DNA from: Hyphomicrobiales bacterium
GTDB lineage: Bacteria; Pseudomonadota; Alphaproteobacteria; Rhizobiales; Devosiaceae
Length of the DNA: 64,000 nucleotides
Assembly: GCA_900470445.1 (NCBI GenBank)
Contig: UCAU01000008.1
Coordinates: 1 to 64,000 of the forward strand
Reading direction: 5' to 3'
The position numbers were made by a program, and so were the translations under genes. This document shows, in pieces, positions 18,231 through 28,212 of the stretch. The first letter of the stretch is position 1. Each line of letters starts with the position of its first letter. The notes beneath the pieces are model-generated. The model did not search any database, was not told the origin of the DNA, and worked only from the letters and a program-made list of their open reading frames with translations.

Positions 18231-19073
18231 CTACCGGTTCCGCAGCGCCCACCACATCAAGCGCGTGATTTTGCGCCAGTCTGGCTCGTCAGCGGCTGGC
18301 ACGAAGGCGTTTGGGGATTTGTCCAGGCGCGCCAGTTGCGCTTTCAACACCGCTATCGGAGCGAAGGCGGGCTTAAGGTGACTGGGAAGCGCGGCGATGG
18401 CGGCTTCGGCGTTGGCGAGGTGGCCTTGGGCCAATTCTGTGATCTGGCCCAGAGCCTCGACCAGACCTTCGCTTTCCTGGCCGGAGAAGATTTCACGTTC
18501 CTGCACGCCATTGGCGGTCAAGATCGACCAGGGCAGCATGATCCGGCCCTGCGAGGCCGTGTAGCCGAAGGCTCTGATATGGCCGATCATGGCGTGGGCG
18601 ACGCCCAGATGGCCGGCGGCATCGCCGGTTTCGACCGGTTCGCCGTCATTGAGGATCATCGCGGCGAGCTGGTAAAGCGTCGAAGTGGTTTCGCCCGCGT
18701 AGCCCTCGAAACTCTCCAGATCCGGCATGGGATCGTCATAGAGATCGAAGCGCCGCGCAGCGATGAGGCGCTGCAAGGTGCCGGCGGGAATGCGATAGCG
18801 CGCCATGGTATCGAGCAAGGCATCGGCCACCGGATTTTGCCTGACATCGCCATGGCCCTCGCCATCGACGGCATCGGCCCACCATTGCAGTCGGATTTCG
18901 CCGGGCGCGGGATTGGTGACGCGGTCACGCACCGAGGCGACGTCAGCATTGAAGGCGTAGAGCGCGGTGACGGCGTCGCGCCCTGCTCCGTTCAGGACCA
19001 AGGTCGCAAGGTAGCGGTCGCGGTCATTGGTGCGCAGGTCCGCCGCGGCGTGGACGAAGCTCTCGGCAGCCAT
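18231..19073 (-). CDS. Squalene/phytoene synthase-family protein (NDUFAF6-like)
   Basis: A 280-residue all-helical protein of the trans-isoprenyl-diphosphate synthase superfamily. The sequence resembles NDUFAF6, the mitochondrial complex I assembly factor, more than true squalene or phytoene synthases: the Asp-rich DxxxD metal sites are incomplete (LQWWADAVD is one remnant). Catalysis is therefore doubtful. It overlaps by 1 base the Mth938/NDUFAF3-like gene and lies in the yajC-secDF unit. A role in membrane-complex assembly is an inference from the two human homologues; lipid synthesis is the alternative. Confidence 0.75.
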   Translation of the reverse strand: MAAESFVHAAADLRTNDRDRYLATLVLNGAGRDAVTALYAFNADVASVRDRVTNPAPGEIRLQWWADAVDGEGHGDVRQNPVADALLDTMARYRIPAGTLQRLIAARRFDLYDDPMPDLESFEGYAGETTSTLYQLAAMILNDGEPVETGDAAGHLGVAHAMIGHIRAFGYTASQGRIMLPWSILTANGVQEREIFSGQESEGLVEALGQITELAQGHLANAEAAIAALPSHLKPAFAPIAVLKAQLARLDKSPNAFVPAADEPDWRKITRLMWWALRNR

Positions 19074-19456
19074 CAGCGCGCCCGATCCACGGCGATCAGT
19101 GCCGCAGCGACGGCGCGTTGTTCGCCAAACAGCACATTATAGGTGCGAACGGCGCCGCCGGTGCCGATGGCTTCGACAATGACATTGCGGTCGCGAAAGG
19201 CTTGGCGGATAGCGGGATCGAGCGCGGCGATGTCATGGCCCAGGCCGATGAACAGCACGTCGATATCGTCGGCCACGGCGAGTACCGGCGCCAGGCTTTC
19301 CAGCGTCAGTTGGGCCGGGGCAGTGACGTCCCAAGCGAACATGCCATTGGGCAGGCAGAGCAGCGAGCCCCGATGCGACATGCCGGCAAAGCGGAACCCG
19401 CCATTGCCATAGGCATCGAGGCCCACCTGCTCGGGATAGTGTCCCGCCTCAATCAC
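19073..19456 (-). CDS. Mth938-domain protein (NDUFAF3-like)
   Basis: A 127-residue single-domain protein of the Mth938/DUF498 family. Its eukaryotic member NDUFAF3 assembles mitochondrial complex I. The FRFAGMSHRGSLLCLP segment and the DVLFIGLGHDIAALDPAIRQ segment are typical. It sits 2 bases after secDF and overlaps the NDUFAF6-like gene, so translation is coupled. Having NDUFAF3-like and NDUFAF6-like genes side by side suggests a shared role. No nuo genes are in the window. Confidence 0.85.
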   Translation of the reverse strand: MIEAGHYPEQVGLDAYGNGGFRFAGMSHRGSLLCLPNGMFAWDVTAPAQLTLESLAPVLAVADDIDVLFIGLGHDIAALDPAIRQAFRDRNVIVEAIGTGGAVRTYNVLFGEQRAVAAALIAVDRAR

Positions 19457-19458
19457 AA

Positions 19459-22011
19459 TTAGACAGCTGCCCCATCGGCAGGCTTGCTCTTTTTGTCCGC
19501 GTCATCGGCGTCGGTCTTCGACTTGAGGCCAAAATTGATCAGGATCGGGCCATTGACGATGATCGAGGAATACATGCCGACAAAGCAGCCGAAGGTCATA
19601 GCGATAGTGAAACTGCGAATGACTTCGCCACCGAAGATGACCAGCGGGATCAGCGCCAGGAACACGGTGAACTGGGTCAGCGTGGTGCGCACAATGGTCT
19701 GGTTGATCGACATATCGATCAATTCCGGCAGCGGCATCTTGCGATGCTTGCGCAAGTTTTCTCGAACGCGGTCAGACACAACCACTGTTTCGTTGAGGGA
19801 CAGACCCACCAATGTCAGCACCGCCGCGATGGAGGTCAAATTGAACTCCAATCCGGTCAATGAGTAGAGCCCGATGGTCATGATGACGTCGTGCGTGGTG
19901 GTGGTGACGGCCGCCAAAGCGAATTGCCATTCGAAGCGGAACCAGATGTAAATCAGGATCGCAACGAGCGCGACGATGACCGCGATGGCGCCCTTCCATG
20001 CTAGCTCGCCCGACACGGTGCCGCTAACCGCCTCGGTGCTGCGGACGGTGTAGTTTTCGCCTGCGAGCGCATCTCGCACCTTGGACACGGCGACCTGGTC
20101 AGCATCCTGGCCACCTTCCTGCGCCTGAACGCGGACCAGCACGTCTTCGGGTGTGCCAAAGCCCTGCACCTGGATTTCGCCAAGGTTGAGGCCATCCAGC
20201 GTTTCACGGATCTGCCCGACATCGGCCGGACCACCCTCATGCTGCACGACGATGGCCGTGCCACCAACAAAGTCGATACCCAGGTTGAAGCCCTTGAAAT
20301 AGGCCGAACTGATGGAGAGGACGCTCGCGACGATCGAGAAGGCGATCACATAGCGGCTGATCTTCATGAACGGGATTTTGGTCCCGTCCGGAACGAAGCG
20401 GAAATGCTGGATCTTGAGCGTCTTGGGGCGACGCGAGCGATACCACAGGCCCACGAAATACAGCGTGACCATGTAGGACGTGAAAAGCGAGGTGAGAATG
20501 CCGAGCGCCAGGGTGACGGCAAAGCCCTGCACCGGGCCTGAGCCCAGGAAGTAGAGCACGATGGCCGCAATCAGCTGAGTCAGGTGGGAGTCGATAATGG
20601 TTCCCCAGGCCCGCTCGAAGCCCGCATTGATCGATTGCAGCGGCGATCTGCCCGCCTTCTGCTCTTCGCGCATGCGCTCGTAGATCAGCACGTTGGCGTC
20701 AACGGCCATGCCGATGGTCAGCACGATACCGGCGATACCGGGCAGCGTCAGCGTTGCGCCCAACATGGAGAGCGCGCCGAAGATCAGCACGATGTTGAGG
20801 ATCAGCGAGATATTGGCGAAGACGCCGAACAGGCCATAGGCGATGACCATGAAGGCCACGACGAGAACCGAGGCAACGACACCGGCGGTGAGGCCGTGCT
20901 GGATGGAGTCTGCGCCCAGGCTGGCGTCGACAGTGCGTTCTTCAACGATATCGAGGCTGGCCGGCAGCGCGCCGGCGCGCAGCAGCACGGCCAGATCATT
21001 GGCCGACTGAGTGGTGAAATTGCCGCTGATCTGGCCGGAGCCCTGGGTGATGGCCGACTGAATGACCGGGGCGGTGATGACGGTGTTGTCGAGCACGATG
21101 GCGAAGCGCTTGCCGATATTGGCCGAGGTTATCTGGCCGAACGTCACTGCGCCGCGCGTATCGAAGCGGAAGCTGACCACAGGCATGGCGCGCTGCTGGT
21201 CATAGCTGGGCTGGGCATCGACAAGGGATTCGCCACCAAGCGCCACGTCTTCATAAAGTAGTTCGCTGCCGCCATCCTGGCTGGGCAAGATCATGGTGCC
21301 GGCAGGCAGGCCTTGGGCCTGCGCCGTGGCGGCGGACATGCCGGGATAGACCATGTGGAAGGTCAGGCGCGCGGTGCGCGAAATGATGTCCTTGAGACGA
21401 GTGGAATCGCCGAAACCGGGAACCTGCACCAGAATGCGGTTGGTACCCTGGCGCTGAATCTGCGGTTCGGTGGTGCCCAGCTCGTCAATACGATTGCGGA
21501 TGACTTCGATGGATTGTGCGACGAGCGAGGAGGTACGCTGGCTGATGCCTTCGGGGGTCAGCGTGATGGTCAGCTTGCCGTCGGGCGTCTCGCCGAAGGC
21601 GAATTCATTGACGCCGCCAACCGCGAACATGCCGTTGGAAACGGTGTTCTGCAGGCTTTCGATCAGCGTCTTGGCCTGTTCTTTCTGGGTCGGATCGGTC
21701 AACTCGATGGCGATCGAATTGGTCGCCGGATCGGTGGTGATCAGATTGCCGATGCCGTTCTGGCTTGCCAGGATATTGCGGGCATCACGGCGCACGCTTT
21801 GCAGGCGCTCGGTGACGATGCCTTCTTCACTGACCTGCAGCAGCAGGTGTGACCCGCCCTGCAAATCGAGACCCAGAACCACTGTCTGCTTGGGCAGGAA
21901 GCTCGGCCAGGCGTCGCGCACATCCTGTGGCAGGAAACTGGGAACAGCGAATAGCACGCCCAGCAAAGCAACGATGGCGATGACAGCAGTACGGATCGGC
22001 GAAAATTGCAT
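19459..22011 (-). CDS. secDF: Fused protein translocase subunit SecD-SecF
   Basis: Proton-driven accessory of the Sec translocon that helps pull proteins into the periplasm, here one 850-residue chain. The SecD half (about 1-535) starts with a membrane helix and carries GLDLQGGSHLLLQV (47-60), a large periplasmic domain and a six-helix region. The SecF half (about 555-850) has the LGIDFVGG motif near 575-582 and the rest of the helices. The fusion is common in Hyphomicrobiales. It follows yajC, with a hairpin between that may tune their ratio. Confidence 0.96.
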   Translation of the reverse strand: MQFSPIRTAVIAIVALLGVLFAVPSFLPQDVRDAWPSFLPKQTVVLGLDLQGGSHLLLQVSEEGIVTERLQSVRRDARNILASQNGIGNLITTDPATNSIAIELTDPTQKEQAKTLIESLQNTVSNGMFAVGGVNEFAFGETPDGKLTITLTPEGISQRTSSLVAQSIEVIRNRIDELGTTEPQIQRQGTNRILVQVPGFGDSTRLKDIISRTARLTFHMVYPGMSAATAQAQGLPAGTMILPSQDGGSELLYEDVALGGESLVDAQPSYDQQRAMPVVSFRFDTRGAVTFGQITSANIGKRFAIVLDNTVITAPVIQSAITQGSGQISGNFTTQSANDLAVLLRAGALPASLDIVEERTVDASLGADSIQHGLTAGVVASVLVVAFMVIAYGLFGVFANISLILNIVLIFGALSMLGATLTLPGIAGIVLTIGMAVDANVLIYERMREEQKAGRSPLQSINAGFERAWGTIIDSHLTQLIAAIVLYFLGSGPVQGFAVTLALGILTSLFTSYMVTLYFVGLWYRSRRPKTLKIQHFRFVPDGTKIPFMKISRYVIAFSIVASVLSISSAYFKGFNLGIDFVGGTAIVVQHEGGPADVGQIRETLDGLNLGEIQVQGFGTPEDVLVRVQAQEGGQDADQVAVSKVRDALAGENYTVRSTEAVSGTVSGELAWKGAIAVIVALVAILIYIWFRFEWQFALAAVTTTTHDVIMTIGLYSLTGLEFNLTSIAAVLTLVGLSLNETVVVSDRVRENLRKHRKMPLPELIDMSINQTIVRTTLTQFTVFLALIPLVIFGGEVIRSFTIAMTFGCFVGMYSSIIVNGPILINFGLKSKTDADDADKKSKPADGAAV

Positions 22012-22030
22012 CTGTGCAAGTCCTAGAGGC

Positions 22031-22058
22031 AGAAAAGCCGGAGCCCTTGGGCTCCGGC
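22031..22058 (-). terminator. Hairpin between yajC and secDF (attenuator-like)
   Basis: On the minus strand a 10-bp stem (GCCGGAGCCC / GGGCTCCGGC) with a 2-base loop is followed by TTTTCT. It lies after the yajC stop and before the secDF start, so partial termination could give more YajC than SecDF. The structure is seen; attenuation is inferred. Confidence 0.6.
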
Positions 22059-22071
22059 GAAGGGTGGCTGC

Positions 22072-22425
22072 TTACGCAGGCTTGTTGTCGTTGACCGGCT
22101 CGGCCTTGGAGCGCACGTCAGAAATCATGCCGCGCACCAGCTTCACCTTGACGCCCGTGGCGATCTCGACTTCGAGGTCTTCGCCATCGACAGCCTTGGT
22201 CACCTTGCCGACGATGCCGCCGGTGGTCACGACCGTGTCGCCGCGGCGGATGGCCGACAGCATGGCCTGCTGGGCCTTGAGGCGCTTCTGCTGCGGACGG
22301 AAAATCAGCAGCCAGAAAATCACCACCAGCAGCAGGATCGGCATGAGCTGGATGAAAATGTCGGTCATGCCGCCACCCGCTGCGGGGGCGCCGGCTGCCT
22401 GGGCATAAGCTGGCGTTACAAACAT
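22072..22425 (-). CDS. yajC: Preprotein translocase accessory subunit YajC
   Basis: A small inner-membrane partner of SecDF, 117 residues. There is one membrane helix (FIQLMPILLLVVIFWLLIF, about 24-42) followed by the conserved RPQQKRLKAQQAMLSAIRRGD and a cytoplasmic beta-rich domain (VVTTGGIVGKV). It heads the yajC-secDF-Mth938-synthase-like unit and is divergent from a DUF815 ATPase gene. Confidence 0.95.
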   Translation of the reverse strand: MFVTPAYAQAAGAPAAGGGMTDIFIQLMPILLLVVIFWLLIFRPQQKRLKAQQAMLSAIRRGDTVVTTGGIVGKVTKAVDGEDLEVEIATGVKVKLVRGMISDVRSKAEPVNDNKPA

Positions 22426-22630
22426 GAAGCGTGCTCCTTATCTTTTCTTTTTAACTTGTGGAGGGGTCAGCGCCAGAAACCGGCATCGTGTAACGATGCA
22501 AGTGGACGCATATGGGCCTGACTGCACTTGCGCCCCGGTCAAAATCGCGCGGACTATACATTTGCACCCTAGCGATTGCAAAGGCATTCGCGGAGCCGCA
22601 AATTGCCGCGCCGACGACGAGGATAAAGAC

Positions 22631-23503
22631 TTGAAGAGCGAAGACCAACTCACTGAAATTGCTGCATCCCTGGCTCGGATTGCCCGTTCACTGGAGGCGC
22701 TGGCGCCGGTGGCCCCGGACGTGGCGCCGACGCTCGGTAGCGAGGATGCCTATCACTGGGATGGCGATGCCGGATTCTTGATGACGGTGCCCAAGGTCGC
22801 TCGCGTGCCGCTGGGCATGCTCAAGGGAATCGATGCGGTGCAGGATATCCTGCTCAAAAACACCGAGCAGTTTGCCCGTGGCCATGGTGCCAATAATGCT
22901 CTGCTGTGGGGTGCGCGGGGCATGGGCAAGAGCTCGCTGGTCAAGGCGATCCATGGGGATATCACGGCGCGCGAAGGATTTGAGCGGCTGGTGCTGATCG
23001 AGATTGCGCGGGAGGATCTTGAAACCCTGCCCGCCCTGATGCGGCTGATCGGCAAGGAGACGGCGCGGTTCATCATATTCTGCGACGATCTGAGTTTCGA
23101 CAGCGGGGAAACCAGCTACAAATCGCTCAAGACGATCCTTGATGGCGGGCTCGAGGGGCGGCCGGACAATGTGCTGTTTTATGCCACGTCCAACCGCCGC
23201 CATTTGATGCCGCGCGACATGATCGAAAATGAGCGCTCGACGGCGATCAATCCCGGCGAGGCGGTGGAGGAGAAGGTGTCGCTATCGGACCGGTTCGGGC
23301 TGTGGCTGGGCTTTCACAATTGCGACCAGCCGACATTCCTCTCAATGGTGCAGACCTATGCCGACCATTACGGGCTGGGGCTGGACGAGGGAACGCTGCG
23401 GGCGCGGGCGATCGAATGGTCGGCAACGCGTGGCGCAAGGTCGGGCCGCGTGGCGATACAGCTGGTGCGGACGCTGGCGGGGGAGATGGGGAAGGCTGTT
23501 TAG
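22631..23503 (+). CDS. DUF815 family AAA ATPase
   Basis: A 290-residue ATPase of the DUF815 group of P-loop NTPases. The Walker A GARGMGKS is at residues 94-101 and the Walker B-like CDDLSF at about 151-156, followed by a sensor region (FYATSNRRHLMP). The function of the family is not established. A longer frame begins at 22424 inside the yajC start, which is unlikely. I use the TTG at 22631, with GAGGA 6 bases upstream. The gene is divergent from yajC and ends before a bidirectional terminator. Confidence 0.8.
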   Translation: MKSEDQLTEIAASLARIARSLEALAPVAPDVAPTLGSEDAYHWDGDAGFLMTVPKVARVPLGMLKGIDAVQDILLKNTEQFARGHGANNALLWGARGMGKSSLVKAIHGDITAREGFERLVLIEIAREDLETLPALMRLIGKETARFIIFCDDLSFDSGETSYKSLKTILDGGLEGRPDNVLFYATSNRRHLMPRDMIENERSTAINPGEAVEEKVSLSDRFGLWLGFHNCDQPTFLSMVQTYADHYGLGLDEGTLRARAIEWSATRGARSGRVAIQLVRTLAGEMGKAV

Positions 23504-23522
23504 GCCGCCCTGCCCCACAAAC

Positions 23523-23553
23523 AAAAATCCCCGCCGAGGCGGGGATTTTTTTA
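23523..23553. terminator. Bidirectional terminator
   Basis: Stem TCCCCGCC / GGCGGGGA with an A-rich left flank and a T-rich right flank, between the convergent DUF815 and LysM/LytM genes. It should work in both directions. Confidence 0.85.
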
Positions 23554-23570
23554 TGAGCGGTTCGTCGCGC

Positions 23571-24791
23571 TTAGCTGGCGAGCAGCGGCATGGGATCGAC
23601 CGGAGTGGCGCCCTTGCGCAATTCGAAGTGGAGCTGCGGCTGGGTGACCGAGCCGGTCATGCCGGCGGCGCCGATAGTGTCACCGCGGCTGACATTGGCG
23701 CCCTTGGCGACGCTCATCGACTTGAGATGGGCATAGGCTGAGACATAGCCATTGGGATGGCGGATCAGGATCAGGTTGCCGTAACCTTCGACGCCTGAAC
23801 CGACATAGATCACCGTGCCGTTTTCGGCGGCCTTGATGGCGCTGCCCTCGGATGCTTCGATATTGATGCCGGTGCCGCGCGAGGCGGCAAAATCGGTCAG
23901 CACGCGACCGCTGACGGGCCAGCGGAACTTGGTATTGCCCGACATTGCAGGCTCGGCAGCCGGCACATTGGCGACCTGGGTCGGCGCGGATGCCGGAGCT
24001 GCCTGCTGCGGGGTCGGAGCGGGCGTCGCAGCAGTCTGCAGCGTATTGGGCGCGGCGGTTGGCAAGGTCTGCTGCAGCGGAGGGGGCGCCGGATTGGTCG
24101 AAGCGACCTGGACAGGTGCGGGCGCCTTGGTGGCGAGCAGATCGGCGCGGCCCGGAATGATGACCTTCTGGCCCACCACGATCTTGTCGGGGGACGAGAG
24201 CCCATTGGCCAGCACGAGGGCCTGGGTGGTCACGTCATAGCGGCGGGCGATGGTATAAAGCGACTCGCCGCTGGCAATGGTGTGGGTGAACGTGCCGCCA
24301 GTGGCGGCCGGTGCAACCGTGGGAACGGCGCTATTGGTCGGCAGGGTGCCGAGCGTGGAGGGCGACGGCATCGGGGCCGCCGCAGCGAAGGCGGGCTGAG
24401 CTTGCATGGCTGGCTGGGATCCCATTGGAGACGGAGAACTCAATACAGGAAGGTCTTGGGACTGCACGGTCGGCGCTGTGCCCATCGCGGTAACTGGCGC
24501 CATTGGCGCAAGCGGCTGAGTGTAACCCGTCTGGACCGGCGAATTCCAACCGCCACCGACATTGGCCGGGGGCAGGAACTGGTTCTCGGCAACCTGGGGC
24601 GCACCGAGGCTGGACGGCATGGGCTGGGTATAACTTGAAGGAGAGTTCTGCGGCACAGAGGCTGTCGTCGTCTGATCGCCGAATGTACGGCTCCCAAAGC
24701 TGGAACAACCGGAAAGGGCAACGGCGGCAGCCACCAGGCCAACCATCGCAACTGCACCTTTCGGTGCCCGACGGGATACGCGGATACTCAT
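23571..24791 (-). CDS. NlpD-like LysM/LytM lipoprotein, catalytic site degenerate
   Basis: Outer-envelope lipoprotein of 406 residues: lipobox LSGC (Cys29), a long Pro/Ala/Gln-rich spacer, one LysM peptidoglycan-binding domain (about 168-214) and a C-terminal LytM/M23 domain (about 289-404). The LytM zinc site is broken. The HxxxD motif is G306/N310 in place of His/Asp, and the HxH motif keeps only the last His (Gln386, His388). The protein therefore probably does not cut peptidoglycan but, like E. coli NlpD and EnvC, activates an amidase during cell division. That role is inferred from the degenerate site. It neighbours surE and serS, a common setting for nlpD. Confidence 0.88.
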   Translation of the reverse strand: MSIRVSRRAPKGAVAMVGLVAAAVALSGCSSFGSRTFGDQTTTASVPQNSPSSYTQPMPSSLGAPQVAENQFLPPANVGGGWNSPVQTGYTQPLAPMAPVTAMGTAPTVQSQDLPVLSSPSPMGSQPAMQAQPAFAAAAPMPSPSTLGTLPTNSAVPTVAPAATGGTFTHTIASGESLYTIARRYDVTTQALVLANGLSSPDKIVVGQKVIIPGRADLLATKAPAPVQVASTNPAPPPLQQTLPTAAPNTLQTAATPAPTPQQAAPASAPTQVANVPAAEPAMSGNTKFRWPVSGRVLTDFAASRGTGINIEASEGSAIKAAENGTVIYVGSGVEGYGNLILIRHPNGYVSAYAHLKSMSVAKGANVSRGDTIGAAGMTGSVTQPQLHFELRKGATPVDPMPLLAS

Positions 24792-25132
24792 CAGCTCACT
24801 CGTACGCAGGTACTCAACACGAATTTGAGACTAAGCCGGTAAGGTAAAGACGAGTTTAAAGCCGATGCGATTTGAGCAAAATCGGATGGGGTAGATTCTG
24901 GATTGGGTAAGGTTAAGAGGTGGGGGTGATGTCCTCTGCCGGGCCGCGATATCAGCGGTCGACACCCTCCCCCTTGTGGGGAGGGATCAAGGGTGGGGTG
25001 ATGCGTCAGCCACCGCGTATGCGGAAGCATACCCCCACCCTGCTCGATCACGGACTTAGCTGAAGCTAAGTCCTATCTCGCTTCCCCCCACAAGGGGGAG
25101 GGTGCACGACTGATGATGCCGTGGGCGGCCGC
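24792..25132. other. 341-base gap holding a nested repeat
   Basis: No gene is found. Most of it is the GC-rich palindromic element at 24963-25104. In related genomes I would expect a pcm gene near here, between surE and the M23 gene, but nothing resembling one is present. Confidence 0.65.
24963..25104. repeat. Nested palindromic repeat
   Basis: Outer arms CACCCTCCCCCTTGTGGGG and its inverted partner CCCCACAAGGGGGAGGGTG enclose inner arms (AGGGTGGGG against CCCCACCCT) and a small hairpin ACTTAGCTGAAGCTAAGT. The whole element can fold into one branched structure. It belongs to the same broad family as 10963-11078. Confidence 0.75.
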
Positions 25133-25896
25133 CTAAAGCGCAAGCTTGCCTTTGAGGCGTTCGGTGGTGGCCATATCCGTCTGCTGCAACAACAACGGCG
25201 TCACCGTGATGGCCTTGTCCTGGCGCAGGACTTCGAAGTCGTGGGCGGGATCGAGTGGCAGCGGCGTTTCTGGGACGGCAACGAAGAATTTACCCGCATT
25301 GTCGCTGGGGTAGTAGCGGAATGGCGACCGCGAGAAGCGCTGGTGCTGGACCACTGCGATGCCGGAGACTTCGTCGGGCGGGCACCAGGGGAAGTTGACG
25401 TTGTAATAGGTCTGCCGACCCTCGACGACGGCGAGGATGGCACGGACTGTGGCGGCGCCATAGCGGACGGCATTAGCCCAATCGACTTCGCGGCCATGTT
25501 CGTAATTGTTGGCCTGGCTCATGGCGATGGCGATGGCGCCCTGCAGGGCCCCTTCCCGCGCGCCGGCTGCCGTACCCGAGCAATTGATGACATCGCCCAG
25601 ATTCTGGCCGGCGTTGACGCCGGACAAGACCAGATCGGCAGGCCGATCCAACAAGTGCGTCATGCCGGTGACGACGCAGTCGGCGGGGGAGCCGCCGATC
25701 ACGGTAAAGGTTCGGTCGGCGCGCTGCTCGTAATGCAGCTCGCGGCCGAGGGTGAAGCGGTGCCCTGCCCCACTTTGATTGCCATCGGGCGCGACGATCC
25801 ATACATCGTCGCTGATAGCGCGAGCGATATCGGCCATGACGGCGAGGCCCGGCGCATCCAGGCCATCATCGTTGGTGAGCAGGATGCGCAGGGCCA

Positions 25897-25897
<1 letters not shown>
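25133..25897 (-). CDS. surE: 5'/3'-nucleotidase SurE
   Basis: Metal-dependent nucleotidase of 254 residues that dephosphorylates nucleoside 5'- and 3'-monophosphates and is linked to stationary-phase survival. The metal ligands Asp10-Asp11 (LLTNDDG), the GNQSGAG loop and SGVNAGQNLG are present. Its start overlaps the serS stop by 1 base, so it is co-translated with serS. Confidence 0.95.
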
Positions 25898-27306
<1,409 letters not shown>

Positions 27307-27378
27307 TCAGGACATGGCAGAACGCTGCCACGACCTCCTCCGTCGCAACGCGCTGGACGAGGTCCGTAAATTTTGATC

Positions 27379-28209
27379 CTAGGACGAAGACTCGTCGCTC
27401 GGGCTCAGATCGGTCGCGGAAGATGCGGCAGCCGCTGCGGCGCGCCGACGCTCGACCATGCGCACGGACAGGATCGAGAGTTCGTAGAGCAGGTACATGG
27501 GGACGGCAAGACCGATCTGGGAAATCGGATCGGGCGGCGTGATCAGTGCGGCGAACACCAGGATGGCCACAATGGCATAGCGGCGGCCCTTCTTGAGCAT
27601 ATCGACATGCACAAGATCGATCTGGGCCAGCAGGGTCAGCACGACGGGCAGCTGGAAACAGGCGCCGAACGCCAGGATCAGCAGCATGGCGAGACCAAGG
27701 TATTCGGACACGCTGGTCAGCATCTTGATGTCTTCGGTCTGCATGCTGGCGAAGAAATGCAGCGCCATGGGCAGGACGGCGAAATAGACCAGAGCCGCGC
27801 CGGCGATGAAGAAGATCGGCGTGGCGACGAGATAGGGGATGAAGGCCCGGCGCTCGTGCTTATAGAGACCGGGGGCCACGAACATGTAGATCTGGCTGGC
27901 GACCACGGGGAAGCCGAGGAAAATGGCGCCGAACAGGGCCACATTCAGATAGGTGAAGAACAGTTCCTGGGGCGCCGTATAGATCAGCTCGGCATTGGGA
28001 ATGGCCCGCAGATAGGGGATCAGCAGCGCATCATAGATATTGCGCGCGAAAATGAAGCAGAGGATCATCAGCGCAATGATGGCCACCGCCGAATAGATCA
28101 GCCGCTTGCGCAGCTCGATGAGATGCTCAAGGAGCGGGGCTTCGCTACCGGCCAGTTCGTCTTCGACCGGCTTGCTCTTGTCTTCGATCTGCGGCTTTGC
28201 GTCGGCCAT
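27379..28209 (-). CDS. tatC: Twin-arginine translocase subunit TatC
   Basis: Inner-membrane receptor for twin-arginine signal peptides, 276 residues with six hydrophobic segments. The conserved LLEHLIELRKRLIYS stretch lies about 24-38, after a charged N-terminal extension, and the FxxxFGxxFQ-type segment is LAFGACFQLPVVLTLL. It follows tatB by 3 bases, so tatA-tatB-tatC form one operon read leftward. Confidence 0.95.
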   Translation of the reverse strand: MADAKPQIEDKSKPVEDELAGSEAPLLEHLIELRKRLIYSAVAIIALMILCFIFARNIYDALLIPYLRAIPNAELIYTAPQELFFTYLNVALFGAIFLGFPVVASQIYMFVAPGLYKHERRAFIPYLVATPIFFIAGAALVYFAVLPMALHFFASMQTEDIKMLTSVSEYLGLAMLLILAFGACFQLPVVLTLLAQIDLVHVDMLKKGRRYAIVAILVFAALITPPDPISQIGLAVPMYLLYELSILSVRMVERRRAAAAAASSATDLSPSDESSS

Positions 28210-28212
28210 GGT

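Noticed and set aside
24963..25104. CRISPR-like repeat array
   Set aside because: The repeats are inverted and nested, without regular spacers or cas genes.
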